Part shown: in pieces, positions 33,641 through 48,600 of the stretch
How positions within the stretch are numbered: position 1 is the stretch's first letter
Layout: each line of letters opens with the position of its first letter
NCBI GenBank assembly: GCA_947568835.1
Contig: CANOQG010000001.1
Location: forward strand, 1 to 64,000
Reading direction: 5' to 3'
Length of the DNA stretch: 64,000 nt
Source of the DNA: Protonemura montana
Lineage: Eukaryota > Arthropoda > Insecta > Plecoptera > Nemouridae
Notes under the pieces: model-generated
Told to the model about the DNA's origin: nothing
What the model saw: the letters and a program-made list of their open reading frames with translations, nothing else
The model's database searches: none
Position numbers and translations under genes: made by a program

Positions 33641-36600
33641 GCACTCCAGACACTCTGCTTAGCAAGCAAGACGCTCCAGGCACTCTGCCATGCTGGCCAG
33701 TCGCTCCAGACACTCTGCCTCGCTAGCCAGACGCCCTAGACACTTTGCCCCGGTACCCAGACGCTCCAGACACTCTGCCTTGCAAGCCGGGCGCTCCAGA
33801 CACTCTGCTTCGCTAGCTAGACGCTCCAGACACTCTGCCTTAGTAGCCAGACGCTCCAGTTACTCTTCCTCGCTAGCCAGACGCTCAAGACACTCTGCTT
33901 CGCTAGCCAGACGCTCCAGACACTAAGCCTTGCTACCCAGTCGCTCCTGACACTCTGCCTCGCAAGCTGTGCTTTCCAGACTCTCTGCCTCGCTAGCCAG
34001 GCACTCCAAACACTCTTCCTTGCTAGCCAGTTGCTCCGGACACTCTGCCTCGCTAGCAAGACGCTCAAGAAACTCTGCTTCGCTATCCAGACGCTCTAGA
34101 CACTCTGCCATGCTAGCCAGTCGCTCCAGACACTCTGCCTCGCTAGCTAGACGCCCTAGACACTCTGCCTCGCTAGCCAGACGCTTCAGACACTCTGCCT
34201 TAGTAGCCAGACCCTCCAGACACTCTTTCTCGCTAGCCAGACGCTCCAGACACTCTGCTTCGCGAGCCAGACGCTCCAGAAACTTTGCCTCGCTAGCCAG
34301 ACGCCTCAGAAGCTCTGCCTTGCTACCCAGAAACTCCGGACACTCTGCCTCCGTAGTAACACGCTCCATACCTTCAGCTTTGCTAGCTATGCGTTCCAGT
34401 CACTCTTCGTAGCTACCAAGACGCTCCAGAAACTCTGCCTTGCTACCCAGACGCTCAAAGCACTCTGCCATGCTGGCCAGTCGCTCCAGACATTCTGCAT
34501 AGCTACCAAGACGCTTCAGACACGCTGCCTCTTAAACCAGGCACTCCAGGCTCTCTGCCTCGCTAGCGAGACGCCCCAGACACTCTGCCTTGCTTCCCAG
34601 ATGCTCCAGACACTCTGCCTCGCAAGCCAGACGCTCCAGACACTCTGCCTTAGTAGCCAGACGCTCCAGACACTCTGCTTCGCTAGCCAGACGCTCCAGA
34701 AACTCTGCCTCGCAACCGGGCGCTTCAGACTCTCTGCCTCGCAAGCCGGGCGCTCCAGACACTCTGCTTAGCAAGCAAGACGCTCCAGGCACTCTGCCAT
34801 GCTGGCCAGTCGCTCCAGACACTCTGCCTCGCTAGCCATTAGCTCCAGACACTCTGCCTCGATAGCCAGAAGCTACAGACATCTGCCACGCTAGCCAGTC
34901 GCTCCAGACATAATGCCTAGCTACCAAGACGCTCTAGAAACGCTGCCTCGCAAGCCGGACACTTCAGACTCTCGGCCTCGCTAGCCAGACACCCTAGACA
35001 GTCTACCTTGCTCACCGGACGCTCCAGACACTCTGGCTGGCAAGCCGGGCACTCCAGACACTCTGCCTCGCAAGCCGGGCGCTCCAGACACTCTGCTTAG
35101 CAAGCAAGACGCTCCAGGCACTCTGCCATGCTGGCCAGTCACTCCAGACACTCTGCCTCGCTAGCCAGACGCCCTAGACAGTCTGCCCCGGTACCCAGAC
35201 GCTCCAGACACTCTGCCTCGCAAGCCGGGCGCTCCAGACACTCTGCTTCGCTAGCCAGACTCCTCAGACACTCTGCCTTGCTACCCAGTCGCTCCGGACA
35301 CTCTGCCTTGCTTCCCAGATTCTCCAGACACTCTGCCTCGCTAGCCAGACGCTCCAGACACTCTTCCCCGCTACCCAGACGTTCCAGACACTCTGCCTCG
35401 CAAGCCGGGCGCTCCGGACACTCTGCCTCGCTAGCCAGACGTTCCAGACACTCTGCTTCGCTAGCCAGACGCTCGAGAAACTTTGCCTCGCTAGCCAGAC
35501 GCCTCAGACACTCTGCCTTGCTACCCAGTCGCTCCTGACAATCTGCCTCGCAAGCCGGGCGCTCCTGACACTCTGCCTCGCTAGCCAGACGCTCCAGACA
35601 CTCTGCCTTAGTAGCCAGATGCTCCAAACACATTTTCTCGCTAGCCAGACGCTCCAGACACTCTGCTTCGCTAGCCAGACGCTCCAGATATTTTGCCTCG
35701 CTAGCCAGACTCCTCAGACACTCTGCCTTGCTACCTAGTCGCTCCGGACACTCTGCCTTGCTTCTCAGATACTCCAGACACTCTGCCTCGCAAGCCAGAC
35801 GCTCCAGACATTCTGCCTTAGTAGCCAGACGCTCCAGACACTGCTTCGCTAGCCAGACGCTCCAGAAACTCTGCCTCGCAACCGGGCGCTTCAGACACTC
35901 TGCCTCGCAAGCCGGGCGCTCCAGACACTCTGACTAGCAAGCAAGACGCTCCAGGCACTCTGCCATGCTGGCCAGTCGCTCCAGACACTCTGCCTCGCTA
36001 GCCAGACGCACTAGACACTCTGCCCCGCTACCCAGACGCTCCAGACACGCTGCCTCGCAACCGGACACTTCAGACTCTCGGCCTCGCTAGCCAGACACCC
36101 TAGACACTCTGCCTTGCTTCCCGGACGCTCCAGACACTCTGGCTCGCAAGCCGGGCACTCCAGACACTCTGCTTAGCAAGCAAGACGCTCCAGGCACTCT
36201 GCCATGCTGGCCAGTCGCTCCAGACACTCTGCCTCGCTAGCCAGACGCCCTAGACACTTTGCCCCGGTACCCAGACGCTCCAGACACTCTGCCTTGCAAG
36301 CCGGGCGCTCCAGACACTCTGCTTCGCTAGCTAGACGCTCCAGACACTCTGCCTTAGTAGCCAGACGCTCCAGTTACTCTTCCTCGCTAGCCAGACGCTC
36401 AAGACACTCTGCTTCGCTAGCCAGACGCTCCAGACACTAAGCCTTGCTACCCAGTCGCTCCTGACACTCTGCCTCGCAAGCTGTGCTTTCCAGACTCTCT
36501 GCTTCGCGAGCCAGGCACTCCAAACACTCTTCCTTGCTAGCCAGTCGCTCCGGACACTCTGCCTCGCTAGCAAGACGCTCCAGAAACTCTGCTTCGCTAT

Positions 36601-36680
36601 CCAGACGCTCTAGACACTCTGCCATGCTAGCGAGTCGCTCCAGACACTCTGCCTCGCTAGCCAGACGCCCTAGACACTCT
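31100..36680. repeat. Higher-order repeat at 2,514-bp offset, about 2.2 copies
   Basis: Matching positions include 31176/33690/36204, 31409/33923, 32614/35128 and 33214/35728. The last ~200 bp (after about 36480) is more diverged, and the match ends near 36680. Confidence 0.92.
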
Positions 36681-38389
36681 GACCCGCTACCCAGACGCTC
36701 CAGACACTCTGCCTCGCTAGCCAGACGCTCCAGACACTCTGAATTAGTAGCCAGACCCTCCAGACACTCTTTCTCGCTAGCCAGACGCTCCAGACACTCT
36801 GCTTCGCGAGCCAGACGCTCCAGAAACCTTGCCTCGCTAGCCAGACGCCTCAGACACTCTGCCTTGCTACCCAGACGCTCCGGACACTCTGCCTCCGTAG
36901 TAACACGCTCCAGACCTTCAGCTTTGCTAGCTATGCGTTCCAGTCACTCTTCGTAGCTACCAAGACGCTCCAGAAACTCTGCCTTGCTACCCAGACGCTC
37001 AAAGCACTCTGCCATGCTGGCCAGTCGCTCCAGACACTCTACCTCGCTAGCCAGTCCCTCCAGACGCTCTGCACACTCTGCTTCGCTTGCCAGATGCTCC
37101 AGACACTCAGCCCTGCTACCCAGACGCTCCAGGCACTCTGCCATGCTACCCAGACGCTCCAGGCACTATGCCATGCTGGCCAGTCGCTCCAGACACTCTG
37201 CCTCGCTAGCCAGTCGCTTCAGACACTCTGCATAGCTACCAAGACGCTCCAGACACGCTGCCTCGCAAGCCGGGCACTTCAGACTCTCTGTCTTGCTAGC
37301 CAGACACCCTAGACACTCTGCCTTGCTTCCCGGACGCTCCAGACACTCTGGCTCGCAAGCCGGGCACTCCAGACACTCTGCCTCTCAGGCCGGGCGCTCC
37401 AGACACTCTGCCTCGCTAGCCAGAAGCCCTAGACACTCTGACCCGCTACCCAGACGCTACAGACACTCTTCCTCGCAAGCCGGGCGCTCCAGACACTCTA
37501 CCTCGCTGGCCAGACGCTCCAGACACTCTGCTTCGCTAGCCAAACGCTCCAGAAACTTTGCCTCGCTACCAGCACGCTACAGACACTCTGCCCCTCAAGG
37601 CGGGCGCTCCAGACACTTTGCCACGCTAGTCAGGCGTTCCAGTCACTCTTCATTGCTGGCCAGACGCTACATACACTCTCCTTTAATAGCAAGACGCTCC
37701 AGACACTCTCCCTCGGTACCAAGACGCTCCAGACACGCTGCCTGGAAAGCCGGGCTCTCCAAACACTCTGCCTCGCTAGCCAGAAGCCCCAGACACTTTG
37801 CCTTGCTACCCAGACGCTCCAGACAATCTGCCTCGCAAGCCAGACGCTCCAGACACTCTGCCTCGCTAGCCAGACGCCCTAGACAATCTGTTCCGCTACC
37901 CAGACGCTCCAAACACCCTGCCTTAGTAGCCAGACGCTCCACACACTCTTCCTCGCTAGCCAGACGCTCCAGACGCTCTGCTTCGCTAGACAGAAGCTCC
38001 AGAAACTTTGCCTCGCTAGCAGGACGCCGCAAACACTGCCTCGCTAGCCAGACGCTCCAGACACTGCCTAACTAGCCAGAAACTCCAGACACTCTGCCAT
38101 GCTAGCCAGTCGCTCCAGACACTCTGCCTAGCTATCAAGACAATCCAGACACTCCGACTTGCTTCCCAGATTCTCCAGACACTCTGCCTCGCAGGCCAGA
38201 CGTTCCAGACACTCTGCCTTAGTAGCCAGACGCTCCAGAAACTCTGCTACGCTAGCCAGACGCTCCAAACACTCTGCCTCGCAAGCCGGGTGCTCCAGAC
38301 ACTCTGGCTCGCAAGCCGGGCACTCCAGACACTCTGCCTAGCTACCAAGGCGTTCCAGGCACTCTGCCATGCTGGCCAGTCGCTCCAGA

Positions 38390-41300
38390 CACTCTGCCTC
38401 GCTAGCCAGTCGCTCCAGACGCTCTGCATAGCTACCAAGACGCTTCAGACACGCTGCCTCTTAAGCCAGGCACTCCAGACTCTCTGCCTCGCTAGCCAGA
38501 CGCCCCAGACACTCTGCCTTGCTTCCCAGATTCTCCAGACACTCTGCCTCTCAGGCCAGACGCTCCAGACACTCTGCCTTAGTAGCCAGACGCTCCAGAC
38601 ACTCTGCTACGCTAGCCAGACGCTCCAAACACTCTGCCTCGCAAGCCAGGTGCTCCAGACACTCTGCCTTGCTAGCCAGACGCTCCAGACACTCTGTCCC
38701 GCTACCCAGACGCTCCAGACACTCTGCCTCGCAAGCTGGGCCTAGCCAGACGCTCCAGACGCTCTGCCCCGCTACCCAGACGCTCCAGACACTCTGCCTC
38801 GCAAGCCGGGCGCTCCAGACACTCTGCTTCGCTAGCCAGACGCTCCAGATATTTTGCCTCGCTAGCCAGACTCCTCAGACACTCTGCCTTGCTACCTAGT
38901 CGCTCCGGACACTCTGCCTTGCTTCCCAGATACTCCAGACACTCTGCCTCGCAAGCCAGACGCTTCAGACTCTCTGCATTAGCAGCTAGACGCCCCAGAC
39001 ACTTTGCCTTGCTACCCAGACGCTCCAGACAATCTGCCTCGCAAGCCGGGCACTCCAGACACTTTGCCTTGCACGCCGGGCGCTCCAGACACACTGCTTA
39101 GCAAGCCAGACGCCCCAGACACTTTGCCTTGCTACCCAGACGCTCCAGACAATCTGCCTCGCAAGCCAGACGCTCCAGTCACTCTGCCATGCTGGCCAAT
39201 CGCTCCAGACACTCTGCCTCGCTAGCCAGACTCTCCAGACATTCTGCATAGCTACCAAGACGCTTCAGACACGCTGCCTCTTAAACCAGGCACTCCAGGC
39301 TCTCTGTCTCGCTAGCGAGACGCCCCAGACACTCTGCCTTGCTTCCCAGATGCTCCAGACACTCTGCCTCGCAAGCCAGACGCTCCAGACATTCTGCCTT
39401 AGTAGCCAGACGCTCCAGACTCTCTGCCATGCTGGCCAGTCACTCCAGACACTCTGCCTCGCTAGCCAGACGCCCTAGACAGTCTGCCCCGGTACCCAGA
39501 CGCTCCAGACACTCTGCCTCGCAAGCCGGGCGCTCCAGACACTCTGCTTCGCTAGCCAGACTCCTCAGACACTCTGCCTTGCTACCCAGATTCTCCAGAC
39601 ACTCTGCCTCGCTAGCCAGACGCTCCAGACACTCTTCCCCGCTACCCAGACGTTCCAGACACTCTGCCTCGCAAGCCGGGCGCTCCAGACACTCTGCCTC
39701 GCTAGCCAGACGTTCCAGACACTCTGCTTCGCTAGCCAGACGCTCGAGAAACTTTGCCTCGCTAGCCAGACGCCTTAGACACTCTGCCTTGCTACCCAGT
39801 CGCTCCTGACAATCTGCCTCGCAAGCCGGGCGCTCCTGACACTCGGCCTCGCTAGCCAGACGCTCCAGACACTCTGCCTTAGTAGCCAGATGCTCCAAAC
39901 ACACTTTCTCGCTAGCCAGACGCTCCAGACTCTCTGCTTCGCTAGCCAGACGCTCCAGATATTTTGCCTCGCTAGCCAGACTCCTCAGACACTCTGCCTT
40001 GCTACCTAGTCGCTCCGAACACTCTGCCTTGCTTCCCAGATACTCCAGACACTCTGCCTCACAAGCCAGACGCTTCAGACTCTCTGCATTAGCAGCCAGA
40101 CGCCCCAGACACTTTGCCTTGCTACCCAGACGCTCCAGACAATCTGCCTCGCAAGCCGGGCACTCCAGACACTTTGCCTCGCACGCCGGGCGCTCCAGAC
40201 ACACTGCTTAGAAAGCCAGACGCCCCAGACACTTTGCCTTGCTACCCAGACGCTCCAGACAATCTGCCTCGCAAGCCAGACGCTCCAGTCACTCTGCCAT
40301 GCTGGCCAATCGCTCCAGACACTCTGCCTCGCTAGCCAGACTCTCCAGACATTCTGCATAGCTACCAAGACGCTTCAGACACGCTGCCTCTTAAACCAGG
40401 CACTCCAGGCTCTCTGTCTCGCTAGCGAGACGCCCCAGACACTCTGCCTTGCTTCCCAGATGCTCCAGACACTCTGCCTCGCAAGCCAGACGCTCCAGAC
40501 ATTCTGCCTTAGTAGCCAGACGCTCCAGACACTCTGCTTCGCTAGCCAGACGCTCCAGAAACTCTGCCCGCAACCGGGCGCTTCAGACACTCTGCCTCGC
40601 AAGCCGGGCGCTCCAGACACTCTGACTAGCAAGCAAGACGCTCCAGGCACTCTGCCATGCTGGCCAGTCGCTCCAGACACTCTGCCTCGCTTGCCAGACG
40701 CACTAGACACTCTGCCCCGCTACCCAGACGCTCCAGACACGCTGCCTCGCAACCGGACACTTCAGACTCTCGGCCTCGCTAGCCAGACACCCTAAACACT
40801 CTGCCTTGCTTCCCGGACGCTCCAGACACTCTGGCTCGCAAGCCGGGCACTCCAGACACTCTGCCTCGCAAGCCGGGCGCTCCAGACACTCTGCTTAGCA
40901 AGCAAGACGCTCCAGGCACTCTGCCATGCTGGCCAGTCGCTCCAGACACTCTGCCTCGCTAGCCAGACGCCCTAGACACTTTGCCCCGGTACCCAGACGC
41001 TCCAGACACTCTGCCTTGCAAGCCGGGCGCTCCAGACACTCTGCTTCGCTAGCTAGACGCTCCAGACACTCTGCCTTAGTAGCCAGACGCTCCAGTTACT
41101 CTTCCTCGCTAGCCAGACGCTCAAGACACTTTGCTTCGCTAGCCAGACGCTCCAGACACTAAGCCTTGCTACCCAGTCGCTCCTGACACTCTGCCTCGCA
41201 AGCTGTGCTTTCCAGACTCTCTGCCTCGCGAGCCAGGCACTCCAAACACTCTTCCTTGCTAGCCAGTCGCTCCGGACACTCTGCCTCGCTAGCAAGACGC

Positions 41301-44300
41301 TCCAGAAACTCTGCTTCGCTATCCAGACGCTCTAGACACTCTGCCATGCTAGCCAGTCGCTCCAGACACTCTGCCTCGCTAGCCAGACGCCCTAGACACT
41401 CTGACCCGCTACCCAGACGCTCCAGACACTCTGCCTCGCTAGCCAGACGCTCCAGACACTCTGCCTTAGTAGCCAGACCCTCCAGACACTCTTTCTCGCT
41501 AGCCAGACGCTCCAGACACTCTGCTTCGCGAGCCAGACGCTCCAGAAACTTTGCCTCGCTAGCCAGACGCCTCAGACACTCTGCCTTGCTACCCAGACGC
41601 TCCGGACACTCTGCCTCCGTAGTAACACGCTCCAGACCTTCAGCTTTGCTAGCTATGCGTTCCAGTCACTCTTCGTAGCTACCAAGACGCTCCAGAAACT
41701 CTGCCTTGCTACCCAGACGCTCAAAGCACTCTGCCATGCTGGCCAGTCGCTCCAGACACTCTGCCTCGCTAGCCAGTCGCTTCAGACACTCTGCATAGCT
41801 ACCAAGACGCTCCAGACACGCTGCCTCGCAAGCCGGGCACTTCAGACTCTCTGCCTTGCTAGCCAGACACCCTAGACACTCTGCCTTGCTTCCCGGACGC
41901 TCCAGACACTCTGGCTCGCAAGCCGGGCACTCCAGACACTCTGCCCCTCAAGGCGGGCGCTCCAGACACTTTGCCACGCTAGTCAGGCGTTCCAGTCACT
42001 CTTCCTTGCTGGCCAGACGCTACATACACTCTCCTTTAATAGCAAGACGCTCCAGACACTCTCCCTCGGTACCAAGACGCTCCAGACACGCTGCCTGGAA
42101 AGCCGGGCTCTCCAAACACTCTGCCTCGCTAGCCAGAAGCCCCAGACACTTTGCCTTGCTACCCAGACGCTCCAGACAATCTGCCTCGCAAGCCAGACGC
42201 TCCAGACACTCTGCCTCGCTAGCCAGACGCCCTAGACAATCTGTTCCGCTACCCAGACGCTCCAAACACCCTGCCTTAGTAGCCAGACGCTCCACACACT
42301 CTTCCTCGCTAGCCAGACGCTCCAGACGCTCTGCTTCGCTAGACAGAAGCTCCAGAAACTTTGCCTCGCTAGCAGGACGCCGCAAACACTCTGCCTCGCT
42401 AGCCAGACGCTCCAGACACTGCCTCGCAGGCCAGACGCTCCAGACACTCTGCCTTAGTAGCCAGACGCTCCAGACACTCTGCTACGCTAGCCAGACGCTC
42501 CAAACACTCTGCCTCGCAAGCCGGGTGCTCCAGACACTCTGGCTCGCAAGCCGGGAACTCCAGACACTCTGCCTAGCTACCAGGCGTTCCAGGCACTCTG
42601 CCATGCTGGCCAGTCGCTCCAGACACTCTGCCTCGCTAGCCAGACGCCCTAGACACTCTGACCCGCTACCCAGACGCTCCAGACACTCTGCCTCGCAAGC
42701 CGGGCGCTCCAGACACTCTGCCTCGCTAGCCAGTCGCTCCAGACGCTCTGCATAGCTACCAAGACGCTTCAGACACGCTGCCTCTTAAGCCAGGCACTCC
42801 AGACTCTCTGCCTCGCTAGCCAGACGCCCCAGACACTCTGCCTTGCTTCCCAGATTCTCCAGACACTCTGCCTCTCAGGCCAGACGCTCCAGACACTGTG
42901 CCTTAGTAGCCAGACGCTCCAGACACTCTGCTACGCTAGCCAGACGCTCCAAACACTCTGCCTCGCAAGCCAGGTGCTCCAGACACTCTGCCTTGCTAGC
43001 CAGACGCTCCAGACACTCTGTCCCGCTACCCAGACGCTCCAGACACTCTGCCTCGCAAGCCGGGCCTAGCCAGACGCTCCAGACACTCTGCCCCGCTACC
43101 CAGACGCTCCAGACACTCTCCCTCGCAAGCCGGGCGCTCCAGACACTCTGCTTCGCTAGCCAGACGCTCCAGATATTTTGCCTCGCTAGCCAGACTCCTC
43201 AGACACTCTGCCTTGCTACCTAGTCGCTCCGGACACTCTGCCTTGCTTCCCAGATACTCCAGACACTCTGCCTCGCAAGCCAGACGCTTCAGACTCTCTG
43301 CATTAGCAGCCAGACGCCCCAGACACTTTGCCTTGCTACCCAGACGCTCCAGACAATCTGCCTCGCAAGCCGGGCACTCCAGACACTTTGCCTTGCACGC
43401 TGGGCGCTCCAGACACACTGCTTAGCAAGCCAGACGCCCCAGACACTTTGCCTTGCTACCCAGACGCTCCAGACAATCTGCCTCGCAAGCCAGACGCTCC
43501 AGTCACTCTGCCATGCTGGCCAATCGCTCCAGACACTCTGCCTCGCTAGCCAGACTCTCCAGACATTCTGCATAGCTACCAAGACGCTTCAGACACGCTG
43601 CCTCTTAAACCAGGCACTCCAGGCTCTCTGTCTCGCTAGCGAGACGCCCCAGACACTCTGCCTTGCTTCCCAGATGCTCCAGACACTCTGCCTCGCAAGC
43701 CAGACGCTCCAGACATTCTGCCTTAGTAGCCAGACGCTCCAGACTCTCGGCCTCGCTAGCCAGACACCCTAGACACTCTGCCTTGCTTCCCGGACGCTCC
43801 AGACACTCTGGCTCGCAAGCCGGGCACTCCAGACACTCTGCCTCGCAAGCCGGGCGCTCCAGACACTCTGCTTAGCAAGCAAGACGCTCCAGGCACTCTG
43901 CCATGCTGGCCAGTCGCTCCAGACACTCTGCCTCGCTAGCCAGACGCCCTAGACACTTTGCCCCGGTACCCAGACGCTCCAGACACTCTGCCTTGCAAGC
44001 CGGGCGCTCCAGACACTCTGCTTCGCTAGCTAGACGCTCCAGACACTCTGCCTTAGTAGCCAGACGCTCCAGTTACTCTTCCTCGCTAGCCAGACGCTCA
44101 AGACACTCTGCTTCGCTAGCCAGACGCTCCAGACACTAAGCCTTGCTACCCAGTCGCTCCTGACACTCTGCCTCGCAAGCTGTGCTTTCCAGACTCTCTG
44201 CCTCGCGAGCCAGGCACTCCAAACACTCTTTCTTGCTAGCCAGTCGCTCCGGACACTCTGCCTCGCTAGCAAGACGCTCCAGAAACTCTGCTTCGCTATC

Positions 44301-45610
44301 CAGACGCTCTAAACACTCTGCCATGCTAGCCAGTCGCTCCAGACACTCTGCCTCGCTAGCCAGACGCCCTAGACACTCTGACCCGCTACCCAGACGCACC
44401 AGACACTCTGCCTCGCTAGCCAGACGCTGCAGACACTCTGCCTTAGTAGCCAGACCCTCCAGACCCTCTTTCTCGCTAGCCAGACGCTCCAGACACTCTG
44501 CTTCGCGAGCCAGACGCTCCAGAAACTTTGCCTCGCTAGCCAGACGCCTCAGACACTCTGCCTTGCTACCCAGACGCTCCGGACACTCTGCCTCCGTAGT
44601 AACACGCTCCAGACCTTCAGCTTTGCTAGCTATGCGTTCCAGTCACTCTTCGTAGCTACCAAGACGCTCCAGAAACTCTGCCTTGCTACCCAGACGCTCA
44701 AAGCACTCTGCCATGCTGGCCAGTCGCTCCAGACACTCTGCCTCGCTAGCCAGTCGCTTCAGACACTCTGCATAGCTACCAAGACGCTCCAGACACGCTG
44801 CCTCGCAAGCCGGGCACTTCAGACTCTCTGCCTTGCTAGCCAGACACCCTAGACACTCTGCCTTGCTTCCCGGACGCTCCAGACACTCTGGCTCGCAAGC
44901 CGGGCACTCCAGACACTCTGCCTCTCAGGCCGGGCGCTCCAGACACTCTGCCTCGCTAGCCAGAAGCCCTAGACACTCTGACCCGCTACCCAGACGCTAC
45001 AGACACTCTTCCTCGCAAGCCGGGCGCTCCAGACACTCTACCTCGCTGGCCAGACGCTCCAGACACTCTGCTTCGCTAGCCAAACGCTCCAGAAACTTTG
45101 CCTCGCTACCAGCACGCTACAGACACTCTGCCCCTCAAGGCGGGCGCTCCAGACACTTTGCCACGCTAGTCAGGCGTTCCAGTCACTCTTCCTTGCTGGC
45201 CAGACGCTACATACACTCTCCTTCAATAGCAGGACGCTCCAGACACTCTCCCTCGGTACCAAGACGCTCCAATCACGCTGCCTGGAAAGCCGGGCTCTCC
45301 AAACACTCTGCCTCGCTAGCCAGAAGCCCCAGACACTTTGCCTTGCTACCCAGACGCTCCAGACAATCTGCCTCGCAAGCCAGACGCTCCAGACACTCTG
45401 CCTCGCTAGCCAGACGCCCTAGACAATCTGTTCCGCTACCCAGACGCTCCAAACACCCTGCCTTAGTAGCCAGACGCTCCACACACTCTTCCTCGCTAGC
45501 CAGACGCTCCAGACGCTCTGCTTCGCTAGACAGAAGCTCCAGAAACTTTGCCTCGCTAGCAGGACGCCGCAAACACTCTGCCTCGCTAGCCAGACGCTCC
45601 AGACACTGCC
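38390..45610. repeat. 7.2-kb block duplicated at +10,790 bp (copy 1)
   Basis: Matching anchors are 38519/49309, 40114/50904, 41856/52646, 42843/53633, 43213/54003 and 45273/56063, all exactly 10,790 bp apart. Only scattered single-base differences are visible. Copy 2 is 49180-56400. Just upstream the offset is about 10,700 (37293/47991 is 10,698; 38159/48859 is 10,700) because copy 2 has three extra monomers (~90 bp) near 49100-49190. Confidence 0.9.
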
Positions 45611-48600
45611 TAACTAGCCAGAAACTCCAGACACTCTGCCATGCTAGCCAGTCGCTCCAGACACTCTGCCTAGCTATCAAGACAATCCGGGCACTCCGAC
45701 TTGCTTCCCAGATTCTCCAGACACTCTGCCTCGCAGGCCAGACGTTCCAGACACTCTGCCTTAGTAGCCAGACGCTCCAGAAACTCTGCTACGCTAGCCA
45801 GACGCTCCAAACACTCTGCCTCGCAAGCCGGGTGCTCCAGACACTCTGGCTCGCAAGCCGGGCACTCCAGACACTCTGCCTAGCTACCAAGGCGTTCCAG
45901 GCACTCTGCCATGCTGGCCAGTCGCTCCAGACACTCTGCCTCGCTAGCCAGACGCCCTAGACACTCTGACCCGCTACCCAGACGCTCCAGACACTCTGCC
46001 TCGCAAGCCGGGCGCTCCAGACACTCTGCCTCGCTAGCCAGTCGCTCCAGACGCTCTGCATAGCTACCAAGACGCTTCAGACACGCTGCCTCTTAAGCCA
46101 GGCACTCCAGACTCTCTGCCTCGCTAGCCAGACGCCCCAGACACTCTGCCTTGCTTCCCAGATTCTCCAGACACTCTGCCTCTCAGGCCAGACGCTCCAG
46201 ACACTCTGCCTTAGTAGCCAGACGCTCCAGACACTCTGCTACGCTAGCCAGACGCTCCAAACACTCTGCCTCGCAAGCCAGGTGCTCCAGACACTCTGCC
46301 TTGCTAGCCAGACGCTCCAGACACTCTGTCCCGCTACCCAGACGCTCCAGACACTCTGCCTCGCAAGCTGGGCCTAGCCAGACGCTCCAGACGCTCTGCC
46401 CCGCTACCCAGACGCTCCAGACACTCTGCCTCGCAAGCCGGGCGCTCCAGACACTCTGCTTCGCTAGCCAGACGCTCCAGATATTTTGCCTCGCTAGCCA
46501 GACTCCTCAGACACTCTGCCTTGCTACCTAGTCGCTCCGGACACTCTGCCTTGCTTCCCAGATACTCCAGACACTCTGCCTCGCAAGCCAGACGCTTCAG
46601 ACTCTCTGCATTAGCAGCTAGACGCCCCAGACACTTTGCCTTGCTACCCAGACGCTCCAGACAATCTGCCTCGCAAGCCGGGCACTCCAGACACTTTGCC
46701 TTGCACGCCGGGCGCTCCAGACACACTGCTTAGCAAGCCAGACGCCCCAGACACTTTGCCTTGCTACCCAGACGCTCCAGACAATCTGCCTCGCAAGCCA
46801 GACGCTCCAGTCACTCTGCCATGCTGGCCAATCGCTCCAGACACTCTGCCTCGAGAGCCAGACTCTCCAGACATTCTGCATAGCTACCAAGACGCTTCAG
46901 ACACGCTGCCTCTTAAACCAGGCACTCCAGGCTCTCTGTCTCGCTAGCGAGACGCCCCAGACACTCTGCCTTGCTTCCCAGATGCTCCAGACACTCTGCC
47001 TCGCAAGCCAGACGCTCCAGACATTCTGCCTTAGTAGCCAGACGCTCCAGACTCTCTGCCATGCTGGCCAGTCACTCCAGACACTCTGCCTCGCTAGCCA
47101 GACGCCCTAGACAGTCTGCCCCGGTACCCAGACGCTCCAGACACTCTGCCTCGCAAGCCGGGCGCTCCAGACACTCTGCTTCGCTAGCTAGACGCTCCAG
47201 ACACTCTGCCTTAGTAGCCAGACGCTCCAGTTACTCTTCCTCGCTAGCCAGACGCTCAAGACACTCTGCTTCGCTAGCCAGACGCTCCAGACACTAAGCC
47301 TTGCTACCCAGTCGCTCCTGACACTCTGCCTCGCAAGCTGTGCTTTCCAGACTCTCTGCCTCGCGAGCCAGGCACTCCAAACACTCTTTCTTGCTAGCCA
47401 GTCGCTCCGGACACTCTGCCTCGCTAGCAAGACGCTCCAGAAACTCTGCTTCGCTATCCAGACGCTCTAAACACTCTGCCATGCTAGCCAGTCGCTCCAG
47501 ACACTCTGCCTCGCTAGCCAGACGCCCTAGACACTCTGACCCGCTACCCAGACGCACCAGACACTCTGCCTCGCTAGCCAGACGCTGCAGACACTCTGCC
47601 TTAGTAGCCAGACCCTCCAGACCCTCTTTCTCGCTAGCCAGACGCTCCAGACACTCTGCTTCGCGAGCCAGACGCTCCAGAAACTTTGCCTCGCTAGCCA
47701 GACGCCTCAGACACTCTGCCTTGCTACCCAGACGCTCCGGACACTCTGCCTCCGTAGTAACACGCTCCAGACCTTCAGCTTTGCTAGCTATGCGTTCCAG
47801 TCACTCTTCGTAGCTACCAAGACGCTCCAGAAACTCTGCCTTGCTACCCAGACGCTCAAAGCACTCTGCCATGCTGGCCAGTCGCTCCAGACACTCTGCC
47901 TCGCTAGCCAGTCGCTTCAGACACTCTGCATAGCTACCAAGACGCTCCAGACACGCTGCCTCGCAAGCCGGGCACTTCAGACTCTCTGCCTTGCTAGCCA
48001 GACACCCTAGACACTCTGCCTTGCTTCCCGGACGCTCCAGACACTCTGGCTCGCAAGCCGGGCACTCCAGACACTCTGCCTCTCAGGCCGGGCGCTCCAG
48101 ACACTCTGCCTCGCTAGCCAGAAGCCCTAGACACTCTGACCCGCTACCCAGACGCTACAGACACTCTTCCTCGCAAGCCGGGCGCTCCAGACACTCTACC
48201 TCGCTGGCCAGACGCTCCAGACACTCTGCTTCGCTAGCCAAACGCTCCAGAAACTTTGCCTCGCTACCAGCACGCTACAGACACTCTGCCCCTCAAGGCG
48301 GGCGCTCCAGACACTTTGCCACGCTAGTCAGGCGTTCCAGTCACTCTTCCTTGCTGGCCAGCCGCTACATACACTCTCCTTCAATAGCAGGACGCTCCAG
48401 ACACTCTCCCTCGGTACCAAGACGCTCCAATCACGCTGCCTGGAAAGCCGGGCTCTCCAAACACTCTGCCTCGCTAGCCAGAAGCCCCAGACACTTTGCC
48501 TTGCTACCCAGACGCTCCAGACAATCTGCCTCGCAAGCCAGACGCTCCAGACACTCTGCCTCGCTAGCCAGACGCCCTAGACAATCTGTTCCGCTACCCA

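Noticed and set aside
20120-36680. Near-identical blocks as an assembly duplication artefact
   Set aside because: Copies differ by scattered substitutions and have several distinct unit lengths, which favours real structure. Only read-level data could settle it, so some doubt remains.
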